A stretch of 61,874 nucleotides of DNA. It comes from GWF2-33-9 sp964500435 (GTDB lineage: Bacteria > Bacteroidota > Ignavibacteria > Kapaibacteriales > UBA2268). The position numbers were made by a program, and so were the translations under genes. The DNA is taken from the NCBI GenBank assembly GCA_964500435.1, contig CAZCNL010000014.1, forward strand, positions 1-61,874. Reading direction: 5' to 3'. Below, piece by piece: positions 47,223 to 56,888 of this stretch (the first letter of the stretch is position 1; every line of letters starts with the position of its first letter). The notes under the pieces were generated by a model. That model was not told the DNA's origin. It saw nothing but the letters and a program-made list of their open reading frames with translations, and searched no databases.

Positions 47223-49135
47223 TATTTGTAGCTCCTTTCTGCTAAGTGGATAAACTCAAAATTCAATTCTTCTTTATGTAGCTCAGGTGCGACACCAACG
47301 CCTTTGAATTCCCAAGCTGCAACGTAAGAAAAGTCTTTATCATTTCGTTTTGCTTCGCCTTCTTCTGTTTGATGTTCTTCACGGAAATGAGCACCACAAG
47401 ATTCGTCCCTGTTTAAGGCATCATAAGCTATTAATTCAGCAAATTCCATAAAATCTGCTACTCGATTCGCTTTCTCGATTACTGGATTTATATTATTTGC
47501 TGTTCCAACGATTTTCAAGTTTTGCCAGAATTCTTCTCGCAGCTCACGAATTTTTTCAATTGCAATCTTCAAACCTTGTTCATTACGAGCCATACCAACA
47601 TAATCCCACATAATTTTACCTAATCTACGGTGGAAATGTGTCGGTGTTTCTTTACCATTTATTGCTAATAATTTATTTATTCTTTCATTTGCTTCAGCTT
47701 CTGCTTTTTTAAATTCTGGATGGTCTGTCGGAACCGTTTGTGGTTTGCCTTTTCCAAAATATGAATTAATAGTATTTGGAAGCACAAAATATCCATCAGA
47801 AAGTCCTTGCATCAATGCACTTGCACCTAAACGATTTGCACCATGGTCTGAGAAGTTTGCTTCGCCAAGTACAAATAATCCCTCGATATTGCTCATCAAA
47901 TTATAATCAACCCAAAGTCCGCCCATTGTATAGTGCAAAGCAGGATAAATCATCATCGGATTTTCGTATGGGTCAACTCCTGTAATTCTTTCATACATTT
48001 CAAATAAGTTACCATAACGGTCTTCAATTACTTTTTTGCCAAGCCGTTGAATTGCATCTGAAAAATCAAGATAAACAGCATTTCCCGTGGCATTTACACC
48101 TCGACCTTCATCACAAACTCGTTTGGCAGCACGTGAGGATATATCTCGTGGTGCAAGATTACCATATGATGGATACATTCTTTCGAGATAATAATCTCTT
48201 TCATCTTCTGGAATATCTTTTGGATTGCGTTTATCACCAACTGCTTTTGGCACCCAAATTCGTCCGTCATTTCGAAGCGATTCACTCATTAAAGTTAATT
48301 TACTTTGGTGTTCTCCAGAAACAGGAATACAAGTTGGGTGAATTTGTGTAAAGCAAGGATTAGCAAAGAATGCACCTTTTTTATATGCACGGTAAGTTGC
48401 TGTAACATTGCAATGTTGAGCATTTGTCGAAAGGAAATAAGTATTTGCATATCCACCAGTTGCAAGCACAACTGCATCCCCATAATGTGACTCCATTTTT
48501 CCTGTTAGCAAATCACGAACCACAACGCCAACTGCTCTTCCATCGATTATTACGACATCCAACATTTCTTTGCGATTATGCATTGTAACTTTGCCAAGTG
48601 AAATTTGGCGATTCAATGCAGAGTAAACACCAAGTAAAAGCTGTTGTCCTGTTTGTCCACGTGCATAAAATGTACGTGAGACCAAAGCACCACCAAAAGA
48701 GCGATTAGCCAAATAACCACCGTATTCACGAGCAAATGGAACGCCTTGAGCAACTGATTGGTCGATAATATTTGCACTAACTTCTGCTAAACGATATACA
48801 TTAGATTCTCTTGAACGGAAATCGCCACCTTTGACGGTATCATAAAATAAGCGCCAAACACTATCACCATCGTTTTGATAATTTTTAGCTGCATTAATTC
48901 CACCTTGTGCGGCGATAGAATGTGCCCTTCTCGGTGAATCGTGATATGTGAAAGCATGAACATTATATCCTAATTCAGCTAAAGTTGCGGCAGCAGAACC
49001 ACCGGCAAGCCCTGTCCCTATAACAATTACTTTAAATTTTCTTTTGTTTGCAGGATTGACAGGTTTTAAATCAGCTATATATTTTTGCCATCTTTTTTCT
49101 ATAGGTCCACTTGGGACTTTTCCATCTAAAATCAT
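47222..49135 (-). CDS. sdhA: Succinate dehydrogenase/fumarate reductase flavoprotein subunit
   Basis: Catalytic subunit with covalent FAD. The 637 residues show the dinucleotide fold (VIVIGTGLAGGSAAATLAELG), the FAD-linking His region (HSIAAQGGINAAKNY), substrate-site residues (TQIHPT) and LGEANFSDHGANRLGASAL. Length and the BAC gene order fit the Bacteroidota/epsilonproteobacterial-like type. It overlaps sdhC by four bases. Confidence 0.96.
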   Translation of the reverse strand: MILDGKVPSGPIEKRWQKYIADLKPVNPANKRKFKVIVIGTGLAGGSAAATLAELGYNVHAFTYHDSPRRAHSIAAQGGINAAKNYQNDGDSVWRLFYDTVKGGDFRSRESNVYRLAEVSANIIDQSVAQGVPFAREYGGYLANRSFGGALVSRTFYARGQTGQQLLLGVYSALNRQISLGKVTMHNRKEMLDVVIIDGRAVGVVVRDLLTGKMESHYGDAVVLATGGYANTYFLSTNAQHCNVTATYRAYKKGAFFANPCFTQIHPTCIPVSGEHQSKLTLMSESLRNDGRIWVPKAVGDKRNPKDIPEDERDYYLERMYPSYGNLAPRDISSRAAKRVCDEGRGVNATGNAVYLDFSDAIQRLGKKVIEDRYGNLFEMYERITGVDPYENPMMIYPALHYTMGGLWVDYNLMSNIEGLFVLGEANFSDHGANRLGASALMQGLSDGYFVLPNTINSYFGKGKPQTVPTDHPEFKKAEAEANERINKLLAINGKETPTHFHRRLGKIMWDYVGMARNEQGLKIAIEKIRELREEFWQNLKIVGTANNINPVIEKANRVADFMEFAELIAYDALNRDESCGAHFREEHQTEEGEAKRNDKDFSYVAAWEFKGVGVAPELHKEELNFEFIHLAERSYK

Positions 49136-49911
49136 ACATTGCCTCCGATTAATCCTAATAAAATTGAAAGCGGAACTGATAAAAATACAATTGCAATAAA
49201 GTAACCATAAGCTATACTAAACTTTTGAATGAAGCCAAAATACTTCGGATTGTTCCATCCTAATGTTTGGAAAAAGCTTTGGATAGCGTGAGACAAGTGA
49301 AACCCTAACAGAATTACAGCAAGGATGTAAAATCCTGAAATCAATGGATTTCTGAATCCAAGAACGACCATTTTATAAACATCGTGTCGTTCGAACACAA
49401 CTTTGTTTATGCTTACATTCGGGTCTTCAATATTAGTTTGAGCATCGAAAGATGCCGAATTTTGCTGATATTGAATCGAGTAAGCATTTTTTGTATAAAC
49501 TTCTTTGTATTGGTAATTCTCGGGTTGAATTGCACCAACAGTAAAGTGAAGCAAGTGATAAATAACAAAAGCTGCAATCATCACTCCAGTCCATATCATT
49601 GTGCGGGAATTAAGCTTTGCTTTTAAGTATTTTGTTACAACATATTTATCGGGACGAGCATTATTATTATATAACTTCAAGTATATTGAAGTTATAATAT
49701 GCAATAAAGCAGCAATGAGCAGACCTATACGTTCAACCCAAAGTATTTCGCCCAGTCCTTGTAAAAAAGCTGCATAAGCGTTCAAAGCTTCTTTTCCCAA
49801 AAAGATTTGCAAATTTCCTAAGGCATGACCAGTAATAAATAATACCAAGATTATTCCGGTTATTGCCATAACAAATTTGCTAATGACTAAATGGTTAAGA
49901 TATTTAAACAT
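49132..49911 (-). CDS. sdhC: Succinate dehydrogenase cytochrome b membrane subunit
   Basis: The single membrane anchor of a diheme complex II. The 259 residues have five hydrophobic helices with candidate heme-ligand His in FITGHALGN, ALLHIITSIYLK, YHLLHFTVG and FHLSHAIQSF. Quinone is reduced or oxidised here. The sdhC-sdhA-sdhB order with overlapping codons indicates one transcript from the 244-base upstream region. Confidence 0.93.
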   Translation of the reverse strand: MFKYLNHLVISKFVMAITGIILVLFITGHALGNLQIFLGKEALNAYAAFLQGLGEILWVERIGLLIAALLHIITSIYLKLYNNNARPDKYVVTKYLKAKLNSRTMIWTGVMIAAFVIYHLLHFTVGAIQPENYQYKEVYTKNAYSIQYQQNSASFDAQTNIEDPNVSINKVVFERHDVYKMVVLGFRNPLISGFYILAVILLGFHLSHAIQSFFQTLGWNNPKYFGFIQKFSIAYGYFIAIVFLSVPLSILLGLIGGNV

Positions 49912-50155
49912 AGTTATTCTTTTAAGTTTGACAAACGTTAATTATTTTCTTTTGTAATTTTTTATTAAATTAAATTTATTAATTTTTTACTTTTTCAAAA
50001 GGTAAAATTACAAAAAATTATTTAACGTTATGATTTTTCTAAACAGAATTATGTTAGGAAAGACTAAATAATGATAGTTTTGACAGATATTAACTTTAAA
50101 ATATATAATAAATTTAATTATTAATTGTAACTTTAAAATTCCGAAAAGAAAAGTA

Positions 50156-50761
50156 TTATTTTATTCTTGAATTTATAACTCTTTTAATTTCTTCGAATAT
50201 TTCATCTTTTGATTTAGTTGCATCAATAATAATAAAACGTTCAGGTTCTTTTCGAGCAATTCGTAAAAATCCTTTAACTACACGAGAAAAAAAGTCTTCG
50301 CCTGCCGATTCCATTCTATCTGCTTTTTTAAATGAACGACGTTTAATCGCAACATCAATCGGAATGTGAAAATAAAAAGTTAAATCTGGAAATAAATTCT
50401 GTGTAGCAAATTTATTGCATACTTCCACGCTTTTTAAATTAAGCCCACGTCCATAACCTTGATATGCTGTTGTTGAATCGAAAAATCTGTCGGAAATTAC
50501 AATTCTGCCTTCTTTTAATGCGGGCATTATAACTTTTTCGGTTAAATCGGCTCTTGCAGCTTCGAAAAGCATTAATTCAGTTATTGGATTTATCTCATTT
50601 TTCGATGATAATAATATTTCTCTGATTTGCTCCGCAAACTCTGTTCCACCTGGTTCACGAATTGAAAGATATGGCAACTTATTTTGCTTTAAATATTTAC
50701 AAAGCAATTTAATTTGCGTTGATTTACCGCTTCCATCGATTCCTTCAAAAGTTATAAACAT
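50156..50761 (-). CDS. tmk: Thymidylate kinase
   Basis: Phosphorylates dTMP to dTDP. The 201 residues have the P-loop FEGIDGSGKSTQ, the dTMP-binding REPGGTEFAEQIRE and DRFFDSTTAYQGYGRGL. It is last in a run of minus-strand genes beginning at the umuD-like gene, 22 bases after rsmI. Confidence 0.96.
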   Translation of the reverse strand: MFITFEGIDGSGKSTQIKLLCKYLKQNKLPYLSIREPGGTEFAEQIREILLSSKNEINPITELMLFEAARADLTEKVIMPALKEGRIVISDRFFDSTTAYQGYGRGLNLKSVEVCNKFATQNLFPDLTFYFHIPIDVAIKRRSFKKADRMESAGEDFFSRVVKGFLRIARKEPERFIIIDATKSKDEIFEEIKRVINSRIK

Positions 50762-50783
50762 CTTTCACCTGCTTTTTTGTACT

Positions 50784-51512
50784 TTAATCTGTTTGAATAT
50801 TACTACTGACTTCACCTGAAATAACTAACACGAATTCGCCTTTCAGATTTTGCTTTGTTTGTAATTTAGTTCTAATTTCATCTATTGAACCTCTGAGGGT
50901 TTCTTCGTATTTCTTGGAAATTTCTCTTGAAATAGATATTTGTCTTGAATAACCCAAAATTTGTCCTAATTCTTCTACAAGCTTTATTATTCGATAAGGT
51001 GATTCATACAAAATAATTGTCGAATTGTATTTTTTTAGTTCTTCAAGAAATTTCTTTCTATTTTTCTTTTGAGGAGGAAAACCTAAAAAAGTAAAATTAT
51101 GAACTGGAAAGCCGCTTAAAATCAATGCAGGTAAAAAAGCATTGGCACCTGGCAATACTTCAAAGTGCAAATTATTTTCAATCAATAAATTAACGATGCG
51201 AAAGCCTGGGTCTGATATCAGCGGTGTTCCTGCTTCACTCACTAATGCTACACTTTTACCTTGATTTATTAAATCTAAAATGTACGTAGATTTTTCTTTT
51301 TCATTGAAATTATGGTAACTAAAAAGTTTTGGAATATTAATACCATAAAAGCTCAACAATTTTGCCGTTGTGCGAGTGTCTTCGCAAGCAATGTATTCGA
51401 CATTTCCCAAAATTTCAAGTGCCCGAAGCGTTATATCTCCTAAATTACCGATTGGTGTAGGAATAATGTATAATCCCGGCGTTAGTTCTATATTTAATTG
51501 TGGAATGTTCAT
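50784..51512 (-). CDS. rsmI: 16S rRNA (cytidine 2'-O) methyltransferase RsmI
   Basis: Tetrapyrrole-methylase-fold enzyme that methylates C1402 of 16S rRNA in the decoding center. The 242 residues carry GLYIIPTPIGNLGDITLRAL, EDTRTTAKLLSFYGI, VSEAGTPLISDPGFR and GANAFLPALILSGF. The ATG at 51512 overlaps the tadA stop by one base; an in-frame GTG one codon earlier is also possible. Confidence 0.95.
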   Translation of the reverse strand: MNIPQLNIELTPGLYIIPTPIGNLGDITLRALEILGNVEYIACEDTRTTAKLLSFYGINIPKLFSYHNFNEKEKSTYILDLINQGKSVALVSEAGTPLISDPGFRIVNLLIENNLHFEVLPGANAFLPALILSGFPVHNFTFLGFPPQKKNRKKFLEELKKYNSTIILYESPYRIIKLVEELGQILGYSRQISISREISKKYEETLRGSIDEIRTKLQTKQNLKGEFVLVISGEVSSNIQTD

Positions 51513-51973
51513 CACTCTTTATTTCTTAATTTCTTAAAAAAAGTCGAAAGCATCGTACTGCTTTCATTTTCCATTATACCTTGCGTAAGTTCCACAAAAT
51601 GATTTAATTGTGATGATTGAACAATATTAAAAACAGAAGAACACGCACCTGCCTTTTGGTCACGAGCCGCAAAAACCAATCTTTTCAAACGAGCTAAAAC
51701 AATTGCACCCGCACACATTGAACATGGCTCTAAGGTTACATAAATCGTAGAATCAAGCAAATGTTTATAACCTACTTTTTTAATTGCATCTTTAATTGCT
51801 AAAAGTTCAGCATGAGCAGTAGCATCATTTAGTTCTTCGACTCGGTTATGTTCTCGACTAATAATTTCACCATTATATACGATAATTGCACCAACTGGAA
51901 CGTCACCACTAAGCAAGGCTTTTTTTGCTTCATCTAATGCTATTTCCATATATTCTGAATCTTTTTCGTTCAT
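51512..51973 (-). CDS. tadA: tRNA-specific adenosine deaminase TadA
   Basis: Converts A34 to inosine in tRNA-Arg. The 153 residues have the zinc/catalytic HAELLAIKDA (His and Glu) and the zinc PCSMCAGAIVLARLKRL. It follows the glycosyltransferase gene by one base. Confidence 0.94.
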   Translation of the reverse strand: MNEKDSEYMEIALDEAKKALLSGDVPVGAIIVYNGEIISREHNRVEELNDATAHAELLAIKDAIKKVGYKHLLDSTIYVTLEPCSMCAGAIVLARLKRLVFAARDQKAGACSSVFNIVQSSQLNHFVELTQGIMENESSTMLSTFFKKLRNKE

Positions 51974-51974
51974 C

Positions 51975-53093
51975 TTATGATTTTACAAATGTTTGTCCCT
52001 TCCATTTTACTTTTTTATCTAATGTCAAAAATGGCACTATTAATTCGAAAAACATAAAAAATGGATAAGAAATCGGTGCAGTAATTAATAAATTATATTG
52101 CCTTAATTTGATTATTGCTGGTAAATTGATTATAAAGTCAGAAACAACACGAATTAAGAAGAAAATGATAGCTAAATCGTACCTTGAAATCAATAGCGAA
52201 ATTAAAATACCTAACCATATTGAAATTGTTGATAGAACAAAAAAGACAGCAATCCAACCGAGGTCTAATCCACCAATCGCCCATCTTTTATGCTGTAAAA
52301 TATATTCTTTGAAAGTATTGACTGGCAAAGTAGTAACGGTCGAATTAATATCTAAAATATATAGAATTTTGTAGCCTTTTGCATAAACTGATTTCAGCAG
52401 TGCTAAATCTTCTGTTACAGAAAATTTAATTTTTTCGTAACCACCTATTTCATCGTACACTTTTTTCCGAACAGATAAGTTGTTCCCATAACAACCCATA
52501 GGATGATTTGCCCCGACTCCGCCTCTTGCCATTGAATGAAGCAACAACCATTCTGTTGCTTGAATTTTATGGAATAAATTTGATGTTTCCATTATTGTGT
52601 ATGATGGAACAATACCAACACTTTCATCAACGAAATATTTCGATATCGTATTAATCCAATTTGGATGGACTTCGCAATCAGCATCAGTCATCATAATTAT
52701 TTCGCCACTTGCGGCTTTAATGCCAGCATCTAAAGCACCTGCTTTTCCAATTAAATTTTGATTTCTCGTGGAATCAGTTAAATGAATTACCTTTAGATTT
52801 TTTATTTCAGTGGATAAATTATCCAAAATTTTTGGTGTTTCGTCTATGCTTCGGTCATCAATTGCAATAATTTCGAAATTTTGTTTTGGAAAATTTGATT
52901 TAGTAACCGCTCGTATTGCCCTTTCAATATTATTTTCCTCATTTCTTGCGGGAATTATAACTGAAATAAAAGGTATTTTCTCCGTCTTGTTTTTAATTTT
53001 TATACTTCTTCTATATTCGATATAAGGGCCAAAGAAAAAAAACAAAAACCTTATTATAAAAAAAACTGCAAGAAATACTAAAATAATCAACAT
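51975..53093 (-). CDS. Membrane family 2 glycosyltransferase
   Basis: A processive-type GT2 with an N-terminal helix (IILVFLAVFFIIRFLFFFF). The catalytic domain has SVIIPARNEENNIERAI, the DXD-like MMTDADCEVHP, and QHKRWAIGG, matching the Q/RxxRW motif of polymerising enzymes. About three C-terminal membrane helices follow. The ATG at 53093 was chosen; an in-frame TTG at 53102 would overlap the argD-like stop. Substrate unknown. Confidence 0.85.
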   Translation of the reverse strand: MLIILVFLAVFFIIRFLFFFFGPYIEYRRSIKIKNKTEKIPFISVIIPARNEENNIERAIRAVTKSNFPKQNFEIIAIDDRSIDETPKILDNLSTEIKNLKVIHLTDSTRNQNLIGKAGALDAGIKAASGEIIMMTDADCEVHPNWINTISKYFVDESVGIVPSYTIMETSNLFHKIQATEWLLLHSMARGGVGANHPMGCYGNNLSVRKKVYDEIGGYEKIKFSVTEDLALLKSVYAKGYKILYILDINSTVTTLPVNTFKEYILQHKRWAIGGLDLGWIAVFFVLSTISIWLGILISLLISRYDLAIIFFLIRVVSDFIINLPAIIKLRQYNLLITAPISYPFFMFFELIVPFLTLDKKVKWKGQTFVKS

Positions 53094-53098
53094 ATAAT

Positions 53099-54295
53099 TC
53101 AATTAATTTCAATTTTTAATTCATTTAATGAATCACGTACACCTTGAATGAACTCGTCGATATCTTCATTGCTTATTATTAAAGGAGGAACAATCCTAAG
53201 AACATTTGTATTAGTTGCATTTGCAATAATTCTTTTCTCTAATAATTTATCAAGCAATTTCTTTGCTTCAAATTTCAAGACTAACCCGAGCATTAAACCA
53301 AAACCTCGTACTTCAATAACTAAATTAGGAAATTCTTGTTTAATTTTAATTAATTCTGATTTAAAATAATCGCCTTTATCGCTCACTTGAGTCATCAAAC
53401 CTGACTTTAATTCATCGAGGACCACTTCCCCAACGGCACACGATAAAGCATTGCCGCCAAAAGTTGTTCCATGTTGCGATTTGTTGAACACATTTGCAAG
53501 ATGCTCTTTAATTAAAATGGCACCGAGTGGTAGTCCACCACCGAGACCTTTGGAAACTGTAACTATGTCTGGCACTATATCAAAATGCTCGAAAGCAAAA
53601 TATTTGCCAGTACGACCAATTCCTGATTGAATCTCATCCGCTACTATTAAAAAATTATTCTTTTCTCTTAATTCTTTTAAAATATTAACGAATTCCTGAG
53701 AAACACTCGATATCCCACCTTCGCCTTGAATGAATTCCAGAAAAACACCAGCAGTATCTAAATTCAAATTTGCAATTAAATCCTCAGGCGAATTATATTG
53801 AATAATCTGAACATTCGGCAAAAATGGTTCCATATCTTCTTTATATGCTGGTTTATTCATTAAAGAAAGTGCCCCATATGTACGACCATGGAAGGCATTA
53901 GTAAAAGCAATAATTTGGTGTTTATTATGCAATTTGCCCCATTTTCGAACTAATTTAATTGCTCCTTCCATACTTTCAGTGCCTGAATTCGATAAAAAAG
54001 CTCTATCGTAATTAGTAAATTGAAGCAATTTGTGCACAAAATTAATTTGAACGTCTTGGTAAAAATAATTCGAAAGGTGCAGATAACGTCGAGATTGCTC
54101 ATTAATCTTTTCTATTATTTTCGGATGAGAATGTCCTAAAACATTTACGGCAATTCCACCTAAAAAATCTAAATAAGAAGTGCCATTGACATCCCAAACA
54201 CGGCAACCTTCTGCACGTTCAACAACAATCGGTAAACGGCTATAAACCTGAATAAAATCTTGTTTTTCTAAATTAATTAACGTTTCTCTTTCCAT
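53099..54295 (-). CDS. Class III aminotransferase (acetylornithine/ornithine type)
   Basis: PLP enzyme of 398 residues from the ATG at 54295. Key features are FLGGIAVNVLGHSHPKI, LSNSGTESMEGAIKLVRK, VADEIQSGIGRTGKYFA with the cofactor Asp, and the PLP Lys in TVSKGLGGGLPLGA, then GTTFGGNALSCAVG. It is most like ArgD or ornithine aminotransferase, but no arginine genes surround it. An upstream frame extending to 54346 overlaps the umuD-like gene and was rejected. Confidence 0.88.
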   Translation of the reverse strand: MERETLINLEKQDFIQVYSRLPIVVERAEGCRVWDVNGTSYLDFLGGIAVNVLGHSHPKIIEKINEQSRRYLHLSNYFYQDVQINFVHKLLQFTNYDRAFLSNSGTESMEGAIKLVRKWGKLHNKHQIIAFTNAFHGRTYGALSLMNKPAYKEDMEPFLPNVQIIQYNSPEDLIANLNLDTAGVFLEFIQGEGGISSVSQEFVNILKELREKNNFLIVADEIQSGIGRTGKYFAFEHFDIVPDIVTVSKGLGGGLPLGAILIKEHLANVFNKSQHGTTFGGNALSCAVGEVVLDELKSGLMTQVSDKGDYFKSELIKIKQEFPNLVIEVRGFGLMLGLVLKFEAKKLLDKLLEKRIIANATNTNVLRIVPPLIISNEDIDEFIQGVRDSLNELKIEIN

Positions 54296-54306
54296 AACTT
54301 CAAAAT

Positions 54307-54759
54307 TTATATTACTGAATGAATAACAGTTCGAACAACTCCCCACACTTCGAAGTTCATTTGCTCGGTAATTTCAATAGGTTTATACTTCGGATTTTCG
54401 GGGTGTAAATAAAATTTATTTTTAATTAATCTCAATCTTTTCACGGTAAGTTCGCCATCGATAACAGCAATAATAATATTGCCGTCTTTCGGAGTTAAAG
54501 ACCTATCAACAATTAAAATATCTCCGGTGTAAATCCCCGCATCATTCATCGAATCCCCAGTTACTCGCACTAAAAAAGTCGCTGCGGGATTAACAATCAA
54601 AAATTCATTTAAATCAATTCGCCCTTCCAAATAATCATCAGCTGGTGAAGGGAAACCCGCCGATACAGATTCCAAAAATAAAGGTAATTCAACATAACTG
54701 AATTTTTCTGGTATATATACTTGCATTACCTTCGTTGCTTGAACTTCCACTTTTTTCAT
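54307..54759 (-). CDS. UmuD-like S24 self-cleaving peptidase
   Basis: The 150 residues match UmuD: a cleavage site A34-G35 in SVSAGFPSPADDY, the catalytic Ser in VTGDSMNDAGI (S70) and the catalytic Lys in DGELTVKRL (K107). There is no N-terminal DNA-binding domain, so it is not LexA. UmuD activates the error-prone polymerase UmuC after RecA-stimulated cleavage. No umuC-like gene is next to it; the argD-like gene follows after 11 bases. Confidence 0.85.
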   Translation of the reverse strand: MKKVEVQATKVMQVYIPEKFSYVELPLFLESVSAGFPSPADDYLEGRIDLNEFLIVNPAATFLVRVTGDSMNDAGIYTGDILIVDRSLTPKDGNIIIAVIDGELTVKRLRLIKNKFYLHPENPKYKPIEITEQMNFEVWGVVRTVIHSVI

Positions 54760-54896
54760 TTTCGAATTTGATTTTTAAAAAATATAAAAACGAGTTAAAA
54801 ATTTTTGATTGTAAATGCTACTTATTTCATATTAAGACACTAATTGTTGTATAATACCTTTTTCGTTTATAAAATCAAAAAATATTTTTATTAAAA

Positions 54897-54931
54897 TTTG
54901 TATAAATTTAAACCATTTCTTTATAATTTTG
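54897..54931 (+). promoter_or_regulatory. Candidate Bacteroidota-type promoter for the ECF sigma operon
   Basis: TTTG at 54897-54900 and TAATTTTG at 54924-54931 fit the -33 TTTG and -7 TAnnTTTG consensus known in Bacteroidota, with a 23-base spacer that is slightly long. It lies about 43 bases before the TTG start codon at 54974. Confidence 0.35.
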
Positions 54932-54973
54932 TCTAAATTATAGAAACTAATAAAGAAACAGAAAGCGTGTTAA

Positions 54974-55528
54974 TTGAGTGAAGATGCAATTTATATATCA
55001 GAATATCTCGAAAGCAAAAGTGAAAAGGCGGCAACTGCCATTGTTACCAAGTATCAAAAATTCGTTTATTTGACAATTTTAAGAATGGTGCAAAATTCTG
55101 AAGAAGCAAAAGACATTACTCAAGAAGTATTTATCAAAGCACTCGATTCTTTATCAAAATTCCGTGGCGATAGTTCTTTAAAAACTTGGTTATACAGAAT
55201 TGCAACTAATAATGCAACTAATTATTTGAGAAAAAAGAAGTTGAAACAATTCCTTTCTCTGTCGAAAGATGAAGAATTCAACGAAATAGCAACAAATGCA
55301 CCAAATCCAGAACAAGTAATGCATAATACCGAATTACAAACTGAATTTTTAAAAGCACTATCCAAATTGCCTAAAAAACAAAGAGAAACTTTCGCATTAC
55401 GTTACTTTGAAAATTTATCTTATAACGAGATTTCTGAAATGCTCGGAGTTGCAGTTGGAACATTGAAAGCTAATTATTTTTATGCTGTGAAAAAATTAGC
55501 TTCTGAATTAAAAAAATATGGTGAATAA
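54974..55528 (+). CDS. ECF-type RNA polymerase sigma factor
   Basis: A 184-residue sigma-70 factor with a TTG start. Region 2 is DITQEVFIKALDSLSKFRG and SLKTWLYRIATNNATNYLR; region 4 is LPKKQRETFALRYFENLSY and SEMLGVAVGTLKANYFYAVKK. It should direct RNA polymerase to stress or envelope promoters. The next gene overlaps it by 11 bases and encodes a single-span membrane protein, the usual sigma/anti-sigma arrangement. Confidence 0.92.
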   Translation: MSEDAIYISEYLESKSEKAATAIVTKYQKFVYLTILRMVQNSEEAKDITQEVFIKALDSLSKFRGDSSLKTWLYRIATNNATNYLRKKKLKQFLSLSKDEEFNEIATNAPNPEQVMHNTELQTEFLKALSKLPKKQRETFALRYFENLSYNEISEMLGVAVGTLKANYFYAVKKLASELKKYGE

Positions 55529-56327
55529 AATGGACCAAAATATTAAGTTTACAAGAAAGGAAATGGAAGAAAATTTGCCTGATTACATTTTCGAAAGACT
55601 TTCTCCCGAAAATGTTCGTAAGTTCGAACAAACTTTGCCCGAGCATCCCGATTTGATAGATGAAATCAAGCAAGTAAAAGCTATTTTCGATAAACTCGAG
55701 AAAATTGATTATGACAAAATTGTATTCGACAAAATAAAAGATTTACCAACTCGAGTCAATTCCCGTTTATCAAAACGAACTTATCCGCAATCACTATACA
55801 CGCCAAAGGGCAAATATCTTATTCCGTCACTTGCAGCAGCTGTTATATTTGCTCTTGCTTTACCTAATTTTTTAACTAAAGATGTTAAAAATTTGAATTT
55901 AAAAACTACAAATGTTATCGAAAATCAACAAATTCAGCCATCAAATCAAAACAACATAGCTAACAATAATTCTTATGAAGTCAAAATTCTTAAACAAACA
56001 ATATCAGAAAAGAATAAAATAATTAATAATAAAAAAATAGATTTAGCTAAATCAAAAGATACTAACAACGACTTGATTTCACATACAATAATTTTACCAA
56101 CCCAAACTTTAATGAGTTTGAGTGACGAAGAAATTCCATATGTCGAAGAATTTATAAATACACAATATAATAATTTTATGGGGTACGTTCCCGTCCAAAG
56201 TTTTCAAAATTCAATTATTAGAACACAAGCTTACGAGCCCCCAATCAATTCATATATTGAAACTTTAGATAACAAAGATTTAGAATTAATAATTAAAGAG
56301 GTGCAAAATGTTAACTATCAATCTTAA
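55518..56327 (+). CDS. Putative membrane anti-sigma factor
   Basis: The 269 residues begin with an acidic helical domain (FTRKEMEENLPDYIFERLSPE), where anti-sigma N-domains sit, but no zinc-binding His/Cys motif is seen. One hydrophobic span (LIPSLAAAVIFALALPNFL) follows near residue 95, then a presumably periplasmic Asn-rich part. It overlaps the sigma gene at its start and the Spy-like gene by 20 bases at its end. A role in holding the sigma factor is inferred from this context; the sequence family itself is not certain. Confidence 0.7.
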   Translation: MVNKMDQNIKFTRKEMEENLPDYIFERLSPENVRKFEQTLPEHPDLIDEIKQVKAIFDKLEKIDYDKIVFDKIKDLPTRVNSRLSKRTYPQSLYTPKGKYLIPSLAAAVIFALALPNFLTKDVKNLNLKTTNVIENQQIQPSNQNNIANNNSYEVKILKQTISEKNKIINNKKIDLAKSKDTNNDLISHTIILPTQTLMSLSDEEIPYVEEFINTQYNNFMGYVPVQSFQNSIIRTQAYEPPINSYIETLDNKDLELIIKEVQNVNYQS

Positions 56328-56841
56328 AAGAACAGCAATAATATTAATAGCATTTATTTTTAGTGGACTAATTGTTGCGAAAGCCCAACCAGAACAGATG
56401 CGACCAAACGCAAAAGCAATGGAAAAAATTAGTATGATGAAAAAAATGAAATTACTCGAAGTACTCGATTTAAAAGAAGATGAAGCAGATAAATTCATCA
56501 CGAAATATAATACATTAGAAAAAGCAGTTCAAGAAAAACACCAACAACTCGAAGAAGTAATCCGTAATATTGGTAAATCAATAAAAGATGATGACTTCAA
56601 GAATATCGACAAGCTTACTGACGAATATTTAAAAAAGAAAAAAGAAATGGATGAAGCAATAGACAACGAAATAATGGCGGTTAAGCAATTACTTCCAAAA
56701 GAAAAATTTGCAAAATATTTACTTTTTGAACGAAGGTTCCAAGAAGAATTACGAAAAGCAATTATGAAAAGAATGGATGAACGCCAAAACACCGACAAAC
56801 GCAAACGTCCCCCAAAAGACCCTTTCGACTTCGACGATTAA
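56308..56841 (+). CDS. Spy/CpxP-like periplasmic helical protein
   Basis: The 177 residues have a signal peptide (TAIILIAFIFSGLIVAKA) and a long-helical, charged body with Met-rich and Leu/Glu/Lys heptads (LKEDEADKFITKYNTLEKA). It lacks Cys. It resembles Spy/CpxP-type chaperones that curb periplasmic misfolding and inhibit envelope sensors. As the third gene of a sigma/anti-sigma operon it may feed back on the stress response. A hairpin terminator follows. Confidence 0.65.
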   Translation: MLTINLKRTAIILIAFIFSGLIVAKAQPEQMRPNAKAMEKISMMKKMKLLEVLDLKEDEADKFITKYNTLEKAVQEKHQQLEEVIRNIGKSIKDDDFKNIDKLTDEYLKKKKEMDEAIDNEIMAVKQLLPKEKFAKYLLFERRFQEELRKAIMKRMDERQNTDKRKRPPKDPFDFDD

Positions 56842-56855
56842 ACAAGAAAAAAGTT

Positions 56856-56888
56856 AAAGAGACATATCAAAATATGTCTCTTTTTTTT
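56856..56888 (+). terminator. Intrinsic terminator of the ECF sigma operon
   Basis: AAAGAGACATAT (56856-56867) pairs perfectly with ATATGTCTCTTT (56872-56883) around a CAAA loop, followed by eight T. It ends the three-gene operon. Confidence 0.92.
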
